DNA from: Ilyonectria destructans
Lineage: Eukaryota > Ascomycota > Sordariomycetes > Hypocreales > Nectriaceae
Assembly: GCA_020740775.1 (NCBI GenBank)
Contig: JAHEWK010000026.1
Span: 372,001-436,000 of the forward strand
Length of the DNA stretch: 64,000 nucleotides
Reading direction: 5' to 3'
A model generated the notes under the pieces. The model had not been told where the DNA came from. It searched no databases and saw only the letters and a list, made by a program, of their open reading frames with translations. This document shows positions 10,672 to 22,569 of the stretch, piece by piece. The position numbers were made by a program, and so were the translations under genes. Position 1 is the stretch's first letter. Each line of letters starts with the position of its first letter.

Positions 10672-11706
10672 ATGCCGCGGATGAATCTGGGCCTTCCCTA
10701 CAACCATTGTAGCCATCAGCTATGCCAAGTTGGCTTCCAGAGCCCTGACCTTCTCCGCTGCGGTGGTTGTCATGTCGTCAAGTATTGTGGCCAGCCGCAC
10801 CAAAGGGCCGACCGACCCAAGCACAAGGTCCAATGCAACCCGATAAAGCAGACCAGAGACAAGGTCTCAGAGGAAGAGGCAAAGCTGCGGACCAGCCCTG
10901 GCGCAGACACAGACGGGAACCCTTTCAACAACGTCACGGGCCTTTTCTGGTTCTTCAAAAGCACTCGCCCTTACATGCAAGCTCGCTTTGACTACATCAC
11001 TGCCGTTCTGAACGTCCGCACCGGCGAAGCCGTCGAGATCGCACTCGACCATTCCCTCGACCTGCTTCGTCTCTGCCGAGGCGACAATTTACGCGTTCGT
11101 TCCCAGGTTCCTGCGCTGTATCTCCGGCTTGGGAGGGACCAGGATGCATACGATTTCATCAAATGGTATGCTGTCAGAGGCGACTCGCACTATGACTGGC
11201 GCGATATGAACTTGCCGTTTCTCGACATGCATGGAGAGGATGCGTTTGAGGCTGTCGACGAGAAGCCCCACCACATCGAGTTGTCCTTCTTCGTGGCCTT
11301 GACGCTTATCAAGATTCGATTGATGAAGGATTTAGAGTCCCTCCAAGGATTCTTGCGGAGTAATCCTAACGCGACAGGGGAAGCTAGGTATGATCATCTG
11401 CAGGAGGAGGCGATGAGCGATATACTCCTGAGACGGCCGGACATTGTCGCGCAAGACAACTACGAAGAGATGATCGCTGAGCTGCGGCGCCAGGTACTAC
11501 GGCTGTATAGGATAGTCAAGGAAAAGAACCCACATTTCTGGCCGGGCATCATGAATCCGAACCTGTACACTCATAGTGTGCCGACGATTTATGCTTTCGG
11601 ATCACGAGAGGAGGCTGTGCTCGTTTTTCGGAACTCATGGTACTCGTGGTCAGAGACAGAAGTGGCCATACGGTTTATCAGAGGGGTTATACGCGACGAT
11701 GCGTAA
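10672..11706 (+). CDS. MYND-type zinc-finger protein
   Basis: Single-exon gene of 344 residues. Residues about 12-55 form a MYND finger: C-x4-C, then LRCGGCHVVKYCG, then H...D..KHKVQC. The usual YC-x3-C of MYND is YC-x3-H here, so one ligand is replaced by histidine. The rest is an all-helical region with no catalytic motif (no SET domain motifs), as in many fungal MYND-only proteins that act as protein-interaction adaptors. The start ATG follows a purine-rich CCAAG context and is the only one placing the finger at the N-terminus. A stop at 11704-11706 ends the frame cleanly. The base composition is coding-like and no introns are needed. Confidence 0.75.
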   Translation: MPRMNLGLPYNHCSHQLCQVGFQSPDLLRCGGCHVVKYCGQPHQRADRPKHKVQCNPIKQTRDKVSEEEAKLRTSPGADTDGNPFNNVTGLFWFFKSTRPYMQARFDYITAVLNVRTGEAVEIALDHSLDLLRLCRGDNLRVRSQVPALYLRLGRDQDAYDFIKWYAVRGDSHYDWRDMNLPFLDMHGEDAFEAVDEKPHHIELSFFVALTLIKIRLMKDLESLQGFLRSNPNATGEARYDHLQEEAMSDILLRRPDIVAQDNYEEMIAELRRQVLRLYRIVKEKNPHFWPGIMNPNLYTHSVPTIYAFGSREEAVLVFRNSWYSWSETEVAIRFIRGVIRDDA

Positions 11707-13773
11707 GAGTACAGGAATGTAAACTGTACGGGATATTCTATTTAGGAACAACCGATATATTTTAGCCTTGACTTTGGCATTTTACGCAATATGAATGGGC
11801 TCAGCGGCGAAGGGCTGAGAACCCATATGCGGCCATATATTTGTGCGTTCATTTGTTTGTTTGAAGGAAGACGATGCTGAAGATGTTTGGGCTTTGTTGA
11901 CGCACGACGGGCGGTGTATTGTTGCCGGCTAAAGTCGCAGTCGCCAATGGATGCATGGTTTTCATGGAGTGCTCCTGAATTTCGCGCTCTTTTCCCCGCC
12001 CGCGGTCGCAACGAGATAAGGAAGCCAAAACACCGTAGGCAAAGATGGTATAACCCATCGAAGTTCTTTGCAGTCTCGGGCGGAAGTGTTGTGTTCCTTG
12101 AGTGGCTGTTATTTCAGAAGTTCGATCGCGCTGTTGTGGAAATTTTTGCGTTTCGGCATTTACTACGTGAAATGTCTAAGCCTCAGCATTACCAGTTACA
12201 TAACGGCTGTACTATTTCAACATTGGGGGCAATCGCCAAACTTGCGTCTCCTGTGATACAGTCAACCACAAGAGATGCTAGTCATAGCCTGCCATAAGCG
12301 CCTGTGCGCCGTGTCAAAGACCGCGAAAGGCGGAAGACAAATCTCACGCATACGCCACCAACTCCTTGATTCGAGCTACCAATCCCACTCACAAGGCAGA
12401 CGACTTCTCAAGTTTTCTCTGCTCGTTCCGAAAAGGCATTGGCGGAACCCGTAGGGGACCGGTCTCCTGTTTCGTGATGACCAATGTATCAATGCCCCAG
12501 GTACAGCTGCGGCAGAGTAAGTTACTTAGGTAGGTAGGTACCTGTCAACAGGCATGGCTAGTATTGGTTCCGGAACTAAAGAGATGACTTCCGTCGCCCG
12601 GGGGGGTTCTCGTTTACTACTTAGGCCCCCTGTGAAAGAGGCGAAAGAGGCACGGCTGCTCAACCTCCACAATTACCCCTACTAGCGCCTTGTGGAATCG
12701 CACCTAGGGTCGGCCCCCAACCATCTCCAAACGACCCTGTCCTCTAATCCCTGATCCTCCAAGCCATCTTCAGCCTCATCCGCCCATCCCCCACCCTTCT
12801 TCATACGGGGCCACCACGTTCTCACCTGCCTTCCTCCCAGCACTGTGTCATTCCCAGGATCCCCTGGCAGCTAACCCGGCATGACTGCATCAACAGCAGG
12901 AAACTGTAACCCCTTCCATCTGCAGTTGAGCTCGCTAAAACTTCGACCATCATTGGTGATGCAATTGGTCAGACCCATCTCGATGTCAAATTGTATCAAC
13001 TACCCTGCAACGTGGTTTCAACTTCAAATAACATTAGCTACCTCTCCAAGTGTTCCTCCAGCCGGAACGATCCATCTGTTGCCGGCCCCAATCCGTCGCC
13101 AGATCTTATGCAAGCCAGAACTGGCGACGATTCTCCGAATGCGTGTGTCCAAGTACGCCACAAAAGCTTACCCTTAGATCAATCTTAATGCGGGATAGAA
13201 GCCTCTGCACCAGCGGCCGCCAGCGTCATCCAACAATCCGTTCGACCGCTTTGGGGCAAATACCGGTATTCCTTGCAGCCCGACGGATGTATTCTGAGAC
13301 CAGATGACCCCCGCTCGGCTGGCGAGCTCGCAATCTACCGCATGTTATCTGACAGAGGCGCCATAATGGCACGATATTATACTAAATACAGAGTAGTGCG
13401 CATTGAGGGTGCTTCCTGGTGTGCGGCGATTGGAAGTTATTGCCTCCTACACCTGCTTCACTTATTAATAGCTGATGCTCATGAGACTCTGCTCCATTTA
13501 TCCATCGCTGGCCCTCGTGAGGCTCTGCGTTGGTCTATGGCAGATGCTCTTCGCCCATAAGAAGGGCTCTTGGGCATTTGGACAAGGCCGGGACTGCCCA
13601 TAGCAATATCGTGCACCTCCCATAGATTGGTTTTCATCTTGCTTAGCACCGCATCCCTAGCCGTGTGCGTCAATAATGTGAATCTATCGATCCCCTGTAA
13701 CCAGTAACAGAATCCTTTAGACATATTCACTGCCTTCGCCGACCTCCAAATCACAACCATCTAGTCAATAACC
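11707..13773. other. Intergenic, about 2 kb without a supported gene
   Basis: Contains short overlapping open frames only. A TAGGTAGGTAGGTACCTGTC tract sits near 12530-12550, and a pyrimidine-rich CCTCC/CATCC stretch runs 12660-12860. No protein family, RNA gene or clear repeat recognised. Confidence 0.5.
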
Positions 13774-15822
13774 ATGAGTCTTCTCAAGCTCCCCATTGAG
13801 ATCATTTCTCTCATTGCTGAGCTTCTTGACATTGATGACCTCTTCGACTTTGGACAGACTTGCCGCCATCTCCACTGCATCCTGCGAAACGAGAGCATCT
13901 GTCGCGTGGCCCTCCAGGTGAGCGGACCCTTTACTTTCCCTGTCCGTTGACAACCTCGCTGACGAGATTCATACCTAGAGGGTCAAGTTCCCACCTGAGA
14001 CCATCGAAGCGCAGACGGCACATGCTTACGCGAGGGGCCTACGGAGGCTTGTCAAGAGGCGGAATGCAGTTCGATATGCAGAGCCATACTTGGTCGCCGT
14101 CGTGGCCATGGCCGAAAGTTTCATCTACACTAACGGTGTTCTTTGCTATGCCGCGAACCGCGAGAATCTCCGTATTCTTGATGTGCACCGATCCGCCCAG
14201 AAAGAGCTGGTTGTGAACATCCCGCGGTTGTTGCATTCCTTGATACCCGGGTTTCAGTGGTCAAGTCTCGACAACTTCCGCCCCGTGCACTGCTCACACG
14301 GCATCGTATAGTCCTTATATAGCCACCAGGATTGCGAGGGCGTCACGGTGAGCCGGCTGGTCGTCTTTCGCACCAAAGACCTTAAAGTCCTCGCCTTTTG
14401 CAACCTGCGTTCAACGAACAAACTGTTTGTTCGGAATAATGCGGATTACCTCGTCTACGGCACAAAGCCCCAACTAGCATTCGATGGCTTTAAGCGATGG
14501 GCTCTTCAGCGGCTCGATCTTCGGACTAAAGAGTGGGCGCCCTCAGATCTGACTCTGTGGAACTTCGCCGGCTCGAATCTGGGCCAGGACATTTGTTTTG
14601 AGATCTTTGATGATTACTTTTACTGCCTCTCCAATAAGAACAAGCTCCATCCAGAACACGGGAAATGGAACTCTTACTACCATGTCGTGCGGTTCCCTCT
14701 CCGCGAGGCAACCCGCGAGAGCTGCGAGTCGCCGCCTATGCGAAATCTTTGGCGGCGCTACGCGGCCGAGGGCCTGGTCGATGAACGTTGGGACGCGCTC
14801 CAAATCACAAGACATGAAGGCACGGGCAAGTTGTTTATTTTCGACTCCCGTCGCGAATGCCTTCCGACAAACGCCTAGAGCTAACGCAGCTGCTATAAAA
14901 AGGAGATTCGCTTCAGTAAAGACGACGAAAACGTCAACCCGGTTCGCCATCCGATGTGCGATATCCTCAGGGATACTATCCCCATAGCGCAATCGTCATC
15001 AGACAACGAGGGTCACGATCCCAACGCATGGGACGGCGAGACTCACGTTGAAACACGACCCCCGGAGAATGTACATGTTGGTGATAACGGAGCCCTGGGG
15101 TCTATGTTCACAATAGGCGAGTGTTTCGTCCGGTCTTATAACTCGTCGTGCGAGACCTTTGTCGATTTGATTGACGAGTCCCAGCGCCTGCGACTGCGGG
15201 TCCGACCAAAGCTCGATCCCGCTCACGGAAATGCAGATGATACGCGGCCGGGCCAATCATCAAAGACGCGGCTTAACACTTCCAAGGAAGGGCGCAAGGG
15301 ATTGCATCGCGGGGTCAAGTTCTGGCCACCGGATCAGGCTTCACGGCCCAAACCCAAGCTAGCCCAACTTCACAATATTCTCTATCCCCAGATGCTGCTG
15401 GGCGAAGTTGACTGGGCCATGGACGACCGGACTCTAATCTATGCGCCAGGGCACGTGGTTAGAGGCCGACCCAGGCCGCTAGTCCTCATATCTTTTGATT
15501 CCGCGATTCGGTTCCCAGGCTACCCAAAGCTGCAGCTCGGTTCTGCAGATGGATCGAATATCCTGCCGCCCAATGGGCCCCACGCGGCGGCAGAGCATGC
15601 TCACATTATGCCAGAGACTCCGGCGGGCTCCGTGAACCCCCATGCGTGTCTAACGTGTCTTCGGCCCTGGCTACCTCAGATACCGAGTGCCAGAAGCATC
15701 CTACGGCGCCCAATGCAACACCAACTCCAACGGCTCAGCCATGGGCCAAGACATATCAGGGTCCTTACATGAGCATGCCCAAGACCGAAACATTGCCGTG
15801 TGGTTTCGACTTGTCCCACTGA
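13774..15822 (+). pseudogene. F-box protein pseudogene
   Basis: Begins MSLLKLPIEIISLIAELLD, a textbook F-box (LP.EI...I...L), then LFDFGQTCRHLHCIL. Exon 1 is 13774-13917, followed by a 61-nt intron (13918-13978). Exon 2 stays in one frame for 1.8 kb but is broken by three stops: TAG 14309, TAG 14876 and TAA 14882. Around these stops the protein-like sequence is uninterrupted (for example CYKKEIRFSKDDENVNP directly after the last). Near 15640 the natural-looking reading moves to another frame (SALATSDTECQK...), which ends at TGA 15820. The intact protein would have been an SCF-type substrate-recognition adaptor of about 650-680 residues, like the many F-box proteins of filamentous fungi. The clustering of stops without frameshifts suggests point mutation, possibly RIP-type C-to-T change. 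Confidence 0.72.
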
Positions 15823-17048
15823 CTCGTCCTTCCCCTCTTGTTCCTCAAGATGATGCCATCGCCCTGGCAAGACAGCATCTGACAAACACTGAGGCCCCCT
15901 CGTGAAAACGTGGACTCGGCTTAATCGGATCATGTCGACTGTTCTAAGCCGCCGCTACTATTGGGCCTTGTGTAAAACCGCCTCAGTCTTCCTGATACCG
16001 CGGGATACCAGCTGACGGCTTAATGACCTGGCAATGCAGCCAGAGTATATGAAATGGCGCCTGTGGGGGATAGGAGAGGAGGGGATCTAGCCTTGATTGA
16101 CGACGGTCTAGATTTGGTGTAACCTGCTACCATTTCCCAGTTTGTAAGCGGGGGAGAATTTACCAAAAAACTCAAGCCTCGGCGTGGCATGTCGAGATGG
16201 TTCCGCCCGTGTAAGGCAACCGCAGGCTGACGGGCACACTAAGCAGACACCATCCCTACAACAAGCATCATACGTACCATAGAAAGCATTAGAGAATCAG
16301 AGCTAGGTCCACTACGCATGTACTGCATCCCTAGTCCGGTAAAATACTTTCCATTTACATTGTTGTACATGTTAAGCCTCCATCAGGAAACGACTGTGAG
16401 GCTCCATGGCGAGACAACTAACTTACCCCTCAATGCAAGCCGTCACCAAAGCAGGGCGACAAGAGAGAATATCATATCCTACAAGTGAGACAACTCGCCA
16501 AGGAAGGAATGCACATTCGAGAAACATCGGCATGTAGATCTGCGAGGCAATATCTCGATCTGCACAACACCCTCCATCTACATGGGCCGTGGCCTTGACA
16601 GCTCATCATACATGAGTGAGGCACTCAATGCACTTCTTCGAATACCATGGCTCGTGAGAAAGTGCAACGCCCATGTGGTCTCGGAGGAGTATGCCGACGG
16701 CGCGTGGTATACGAGTTCTGGAAAGCCGAGGACAGGGTATCGTGAAACCGCACCCACATGCTAGAACTGCACAATGCATGAGAGGAAGGACACAGCCCGG
16801 GGAGGGGATGACACACGGTCCGAGATTTCCAAAAAAAGACTCTGGTATTATATGCCTTTGGAGGAGCCTACCACACAACGCCAGGTATGCCTTACCCCGG
16901 CCACAACAGGCCTGCCTCAAGAAATAATGCTCAAACAATTCCCGCTACACCCATCACCCCGTGGCTTCTTTGCCTCCTTTGTTTTCTCAAAGTGTACCGA
17001 CCTCTGCAAGAGCCATTTGACGACGCGGTTCCTTGCGTCTATGAGCGT
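15823..17048. other. Intergenic, no gene seen
   Basis: About 1.2 kb. Open frames near 16600-17000 overlap on both strands, have odd composition and match nothing I recognise. Confidence 0.45.
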
Positions 17049-17523
17049 TTATCGTGGATGTGATGAATGGGTCGATAGTTGATTTCGTGCTAATATCGAG
17101 GTATAGGGCGGTACTCGAACCAGATGCAGTTTCGTTGACACCAAGTCTCCCATTCTTCTTCCACTTGGTTGCACATTGCTGCCTGCAAGGGCTAATTAGT
17201 TTCGCAAATCGAAATAAATGCGGCATCACCATCATATACCTGGGAACTGGCCTTCCCTGCCTTGTGGCTTTCCGACCACCACTCATTGTCATTCTGTGTT
17301 CGTTGCACAATCTGAATCACGTCGCCCGCCCAGAGGCTCGAATCGCCCTCAGCTTGCGCCGCATAGTCGTAAAGGGCCGTAACGGTCTCGGCGGCTTCGA
17401 TTTCTTAGCGGCGATGGCAGCAGCTAGGCTAACTTTATCTCCCGTAGAAGGAGAATACGGCGGCGGAGGGCTCGGCTCAGCGGTCTCAGATTGCCTCTGG
17501 TAGGCGCCCACTTTGATGAACAC
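17049..17523 (-). pseudogene. SH3-domain fragment (Rvs167/amphiphysin-like C-terminus)
   Basis: The minus strand carries a proline-rich linker (PSPPPPYSPSTGDKVSLAAA) and then a recognisable SH3 domain: [34 protein letters not shown], then [11 protein letters not shown]. Linker and SH3 are in different frames (slip near 17380-17400), and a one-base loss between WWS and GKP breaks the SH3 again. A plausible 48-nt intron (GTATAT..TTAG) follows, with a short tail to TAA at 17049. SH3 domains of this type bind proline motifs in actin and endocytosis adaptors. The BAR or other upstream domains are absent, so this is a 3' gene fragment. Confidence 0.6.
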
Positions 17524-18499
17524 TCCCCATATCGTCCCTCAACTGTGGCGAAGGGCGAAACCGTGAGGGCTGAGCTGCTCAATGATATCGACTTCGCCGG
17601 ATCCGAGTCATCACTGAAGGGGAAGGGGTGTAAGCTTAGTTAGAGCAATACCAAGCATAGCTTTGCACCGAGTCGCACGAAAGAGCACTGAAGGGGACAT
17701 GGTTTGTAGAATATACCACTATTGGTATATATGCGTCAGCCGTCGAAACACTTTTCCCTATTCATGGTTTTAAGCTAACAAGTATAAAAACATGTTTAGT
17801 AACTCCCAGATGGTATAGCCGTATTACTCCTTATTTGTGCGCCTCTCTATCCTACGTCCCATTACCCTGAGTCTCTCTCTCCATTGCTGCCTGCGTCCTT
17901 AGCTGCCACCCTGCTGCCACTCCGGTAGCAACAATGCCAGCCACTACTGTAGGCGCTCCCAGCGCAGAGTTGGAACGCGAGAGGTGAGTTGATATATCGT
18001 TTAGTCCATGAACATGGCGTCCTCATCGACATAGGCCATCCGAGCCCAGATCCTCCAGTGCACAACGCTCACGTGGGCGATGCGAGTGGCTGTCAGCCAT
18101 GCACGAAAACTTCAGCCGAACCAATCTCCTGCTGGCAAACCGTGTGCGGTTCCCACGAGCGAAGACAGTGACGTCGCGATGGCCGCCGGCCTGGGAGGCC
18201 CCACCTGGACTGTCGTGGCCCGGTCACGCTCTGAGACCCTTGTCAACCATTCTACATTGCCGCTCGCTCCAAGATGGTGAGCGCTGGAAGGTGCTGGCAG
18301 CGCAGACGAGGAAGGATGTCAATGATTGGGGTATCCGTGCTTGTTGGTCTATGCGAGTAACCTCGTCGTTGTATTGCTGGAAATTACACTGCCACATTTT
18401 CGCGAGTATCTGGAATGCTCTTTGGGCGCGTTCTGACGGAAACTGCAAGTAGCTTCGGACGCAAATTAAGTGATCTAAGGGGACATGTTCCGTGCAGGA
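17524..18499. other. Intergenic, no gene seen
   Basis: Roughly 1 kb. An AT-rich stretch runs 17700-17830. No supported coding region; short frames on both strands look random. Confidence 0.4.
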
Positions 18500-18650
18500 T
18501 CTCCCCGCCATCCCAGCTTGGCGGCTGCCACGCTTCGAGTCATGCACTGCAGGGTCGTGGGTGTACTTGAGCCCTTGAGCCTCGCCACAGTCGAACTCGA
18601 AGCGAACCGAGCAGCTAGCCGTAGCGCAAACTCTGAAAAAATGGTGGCGC
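18500..18650 (-). pseudogene. Fragment of a small MYND-protein gene
   Basis: The minus strand reads SCSVRFEFDCGEAQG, nearly identical to the N-terminus of the small MYND protein at 58.5-58.8 kb (TCSVRFEFYCGEAQ). About 45 bp are shared at nucleotide level with few mismatches (for example CCTCGCCACAGT.GAACTC). The MYND finger itself is not present downstream, so only the 5' part of the gene survives. Confidence 0.55.
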
Positions 18651-19799
18651 CAAGGCCGTCTCGCTTGTACCGCAGACTGATCATTCAGGCTCGGGGAATG
18701 GGATTTGCAAATGGACCTTGCTGGTTGAGAAACGTGGGGCGTTCGAACGATCAGCGAAGTTATTGGCCACATTCTCCAAACTCAACACTACGGAATATCC
18801 CCGGCCATTCGTGCCAGGCTCCAAACAACTATCACATCATTATCCCAGCTGATTGGAAAGCCGGTGGAGCAAGTCTTGAAGCGGAGACTGCCCCGCGACG
18901 AATCATGTAGAAATCCGGCCACAGGCATGTAAAGTTCCACTCTCGGATTCACTATGATCGTTAAGATTTCACATGCTATATGCAGCTCTGCCTGTTGAGC
19001 AGGTCTTGTCAGCGAGGCTCAGGCTGAGACCAAGATTCAGATGAAAATGAGCGATGTCATCGAGTGCGCAAGATCGCAGCCGGCAGAGGGATTCCGAGAT
19101 GGCGCATGCTCGCATGGAGGTACGTACAGACAAGACGCATATAACAATGGTACAGTTGGCCACCGCTTGGGAGACGATTTGGGAGACAGTGAACAGCTTC
19201 GGTACATGGCTCACGCTGGGCAGATTGACCAGATCCCAGGGTCGAGTATGCGGGGGCTGAAACAGAAAGACTCAGACATGGACGAACAGGGAAGCTGACC
19301 TTGAATGAGGCTCGCCGCCATCGCTGGACTCGTGTCAGAGCCATCGCCCGTATTCGTATCGGTGGGGGAAGCAAGCGTTCTTGGTAGCACCGGGGGGCGC
19401 GGCCGAGATGTCTGAATCGGGGCTGCGAACGGTCTGTGGCGGTTCCATCGAGGACGTCGCCATGACGTTTCCGCTAAAAGAACTAAAGCCTGTCTGGCTG
19501 GCTTGACGGTTGGTGATGCTGCTTCACGACGGGGAAGGGCTCGGAAGAACGCAGATGGAGATGCTGGGATTTTGGTCGTTGTATGTATAAGGTATTGCCA
19601 GTGCTCCAAAAGACATCGTCAGGCAGAGGGCCAATAGCGGCAAGAAGGTCGCGATTGCATGGGAGATTTTCCGGGGGGTTGATAACTTCATTCGGCGTAC
19701 GGTGACGCCTGACGGCCAGCGTCTCGCATCGGCGTCATGGGGCAAGACCTAAGACCTGGGATGCCACGACCGGCCACTGCCTTGCCACGTTTGGTATAG
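18651..19799. other. Mostly non-coding; one weak secreted-peptide candidate
   Basis: No conserved protein recognised. On the minus strand, 19524-19691 could encode 55 residues starting MKLSTPRKISHAIATFLPLL, with a signal-peptide-like hydrophobic core and a possible cleavage after GALA. The frame stops soon after and no splice continuation is obvious, so it is not listed as a gene. Confidence 0.3.
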
Positions 19800-20120
19800 G
19801 TGAGTTCGCCGAATACATCCGTTTTGACGAGACCGGCACACGTTACGGATGCTGGCACTTTTGACCTGAGCGTGCCCTCACCCTCGCCCTCGCCGACCAC
19901 TGCGCTATCTGCATCTGATCCTCTGTGTCACCCACTCCAACGTCAAGGCTATGGCATTAGTGCTGATGGCGTATGGATCACGTATCAAGGTCGGAACCTG
20001 CTCTGGCTCCCGTCAGTGTATCGTCCAGTGACGTCAGCGATCACGGCATCGACTATCGCTCTCGGCTGCAATTCGGGACGGGTCTTACTATTCCGGTTCT
20101 CGGGGGAGGCACCTCGTTAG
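19800..20120 (+). pseudogene. C-terminal fragment of a WD40-type NLR
   Basis: The segment from about 19947 reads GYGISADGVWITYQGRNLLW and LGCNSGRVLLFRFS. It matches the post-propeller tail of the intact NACHT-WD40 protein at 28.85-32.74 kb (GFGITGDGCWISWHGNNLLW, IGCRSGRVIIMRFS). No WD repeats or NACHT motifs are found upstream on this strand, so only the last about 60 residues of a related gene remain. The open frame starting at 19800 includes unrelated Ser/Pro-rich sequence. Confidence 0.62.
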
Positions 20121-20325
20121 GGTGGTATGCTACTCTGGTGTTATATGCACTTCTCCGGCTAGGGGACGTCTTTGAACGGGTGGCGATTGAGAGGATTGCC
20201 AAAGAACCGCAATGTTTCTGTCCAAGCCCAGGTCTATCACAAACCAGGCAATCATCCACGAGCCAAAACACTGAGTTCGTGAAGCTCAAGGCTTCGATAG
20301 ACCCTCCTCTTTCCGCCAATCCCAC

Positions 20326-20871
20326 TCATCCTTGGTTTGCCCGCGACATGATGTACCAGTGTTGCTTCACCCCGTTTTCTGAGTGGTTTAACCTGCGCGC
20401 AATCTGAATGTCTGACAACGCGCCGACATTCTTCAGTCGCCTGAGAATGTCATCTTCCTCCTTCGTCCACTTGCAACGTTGTGTACTTCTGTGTCGTGTG
20501 CTTTCAGGGCTTCCCGTGCTGAACTCGTCGGCGCCGGCGCCGTGGCTGTCGATATCGTCGTCACTATCGTCGTCGCTATCGTCGCTGGCAAGCATCTCAG
20601 CGCCATCGTTGCTTTCCGTATTGCTCTGGACGCTCCCCTCGGACGATATGTTCTGAGGACCTTGACCGGGCCCTAGCTGACCCAGCAGGCTTGAGACTAT
20701 CCGCTCAATCTCAAGCAAGCCTAGTCGCACTGACTCTGCTTGCCCCGACGGCATGAGCATGAGTTCAGGCCACGATAGCGAGGGCCCTGAGCAAGCATGA
20801 CATGGCCTGCACTTTCGGTCAGAAGCTTTCTCGTAAATACCTAATAGAGAGCCAACCTGCGCTATCTCCAT
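20326..20871 (-). CDS. SANT/Myb-like DNA-binding domain protein
   Basis: Predicted 181 residues starting MEIAQVGSLLGIYEK. This start is favoured because the same reading begins the paralogous copy at 26202; a longer frame starts at 20946. It contains a small CRPCHAC cysteine motif (about residue 20), a Ser/Asp-rich acidic middle (about residues 90-120) and, at the C-terminus, a Myb/SANT-like helix-turn-helix with CKWTKEEDDILRRLKN and HSENGVKQHWYIM. The single repeat and acidic region fit a chromatin or transcription-associated protein. The upstream 400 bp are duplicated at 25.6-26.2 kb. A 5' exon beginning MSSLILGDS in another frame is possible, as it is conserved in both copies. Confidence 0.55.
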   Translation of the reverse strand: MEIAQVGSLLGIYEKASDRKCRPCHACSGPSLSWPELMLMPSGQAESVRLGLLEIERIVSSLLGQLGPGQGPQNISSEGSVQSNTESNDGAEMLASDDSDDDSDDDIDSHGAGADEFSTGSPESTRHRSTQRCKWTKEEDDILRRLKNVGALSDIQIARRLNHSENGVKQHWYIMSRANQG

Positions 20872-21277
20872 CGCCAGGAACGACTGGATTTGGATCAGTG
20901 GGAGTGTTCGTCGGAAGACTAGTATTGTGCTTTTCGAGACGCTCATGCAGAGGGGTGCTGTCGCCCAAAATAAGAGAAGACATTGTTTATAGGTATAAAA
21001 CTTAGAAGACGAAGTCTAGGAGACGGTAGGATGGGAGGATCAGAAGCAACGGGGAGGAGGCGTGAATTTATGTGTTCTCCTGAGTGGAGAGGAGCCCATG
21101 AATACACCCCCCATGTCAAGCAGGGCGGCTTGCATGAAGATGGCGTACCACACATGTGATGTTGAGAACCTGGAAGGAGGCTGTCTCAGCCCGGCTACAT
21201 AGCCATAGCCGGCCAGGCAGCATAGAGATACAAAGGGAATATTTGCCCCATACGGAAAGGATCCGGACATCATGATG

Positions 21278-21903
21278 CTATTTGATACAATGAGGTAGCA
21301 CTCGCAAAGATGGCCAAGCCTCCTCCCACTCTAGCACCATCCAGCACCGGAAAGTAATAGCTGATGCTGCTGAGAGTGCATTGAATACCGTGCTTCGGGA
21401 AGCTAGGATAGTGCTGACGATAAATGGCACCCCAGTGGTTGCCAGCAGAAATGCTAGAGGCCACGGAGCAAATGCATACTGTCCTGGGCTCCAAGAGCCT
21501 CCGACACACAAGCACTTTTGATTGTTAGAATTAATCCAGAGCCAGTATATACACTTACTTCTCTGATCATGCTAGAAACGATGATGGAAGAGCTCAGGTA
21601 TGTTGACCAGGGATCTCCACGTTCTTGCATCAGAACTGCGAATGCAAGTGCGGATCCGGTAGCAACCGCGCAGTGCGTAACCACCACCGTTGTGAATGTA
21701 CGAAGATATCTTGTAGATAATGGTGGAGGGACCACGGAAACTGAGCCTGTCTCTCGACGGTTCCGTTGAGTGTTTCGGTATTGCAGGATGGCCTTGACCG
21801 ATGTTGATACATTCGCTGCGGCACTGAGGACGAATGCCGTGGTCAACGCGGTCGATACAAAATGTGTGAGGCTCATCGTAATAAACGTCAAGGTCATAAT
21901 CAT
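21278..21903 (-). CDS. Multi-pass membrane protein, unrecognised family
   Basis: Two exons: 21559-21903 and 21278-21514, with a 44-nt intron (21515-21558) that has a GTAAGT donor and a CTAAC branch site 12 nt before AAAG. Removing it joins MIRE to CLCVGGSWSPGQ and yields about 193 residues. Five hydrophobic segments are visible: LTFITMSLTHFVSTALTTAF, the YLRTFTTVVVTH block, the YLSSSIIVSS block, WPLAFLLATTGVPFIV, and a last one around SAASAITF. The first methionine may be internal, since fungal relatives with this kind of layout usually have two more helices upstream. No motif identifies substrate or role. Confidence 0.45.
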
Positions 21904-22561
21904 ACAGTCATTTGCTAGTCACGAAGACAGACCAGTTGGGGGATACCGAGCGTATAAATAGAGAACAACCTGGCTGTGTCCTTCAATCTTCAAGCTAACG
22001 CCCCCTTGAGCCCACATCCACGTTTCGTTGATCCTTGCATGGGAAGTGTATCGTGATGCAGAGTGATGGAGATGTGATCTTGCGGCATTTACTGAGGTCA
22101 ACAGCCTCTGTTATCATGTTCTGGAGGCCCATGTTGTATCATTGGGTTGTTCTCGTCCATGCACCGTTGTCACGCCCATTCCACCAGATGGCCCTCTCTC
22201 GGGCCAAGGTTAGAGAGGACCACGAACCATTGAAAGCGTTCTAACCATCTTCATATGGTATGCTGTGATGAGATTCGGCACTGGGGGAAGATCAGAAGGG
22301 GGTCACACACTAAGGACACGGCCTTTTCCCGCTTTACCCCGACCACTAAGTCTCTTTGAGCTCACTAATAAGACCAGGACAGCATCAGTGCTTGTCTCGC
22401 CTCTTCTTCCCCCAGTGCTCTCTTCGTCTCTCCTGTGACTGTGCCTTCGCATCGCGCCCTGAAAGTGTTTCCCCCTTTTCGGGATTACAAAGAGAGTTTT
22501 TGCCGCTGACGAAGCAGATTCAAGCCAAGAGAACTCTCGCATAGCTTCGGGGAACATTCGG
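21904..22561. other. Intergenic, no gene seen
   Basis: About 650 bp between the membrane-protein gene and the hAT-like element. No supported coding region. Confidence 0.4.
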
Positions 22562-22569
22562 ACAGTTAG

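Noticed and set aside
17054..17503. Plus-strand frame of 149 residues
   Set aside because: Antisense to the SH3 fragment, which has clear family motifs on the minus strand.
19524..19691. Short secreted peptide (55 residues) with a signal-peptide-like start
   Set aside because: No cysteines pattern, no homolog recognised and no continuation; too weak to call a gene.
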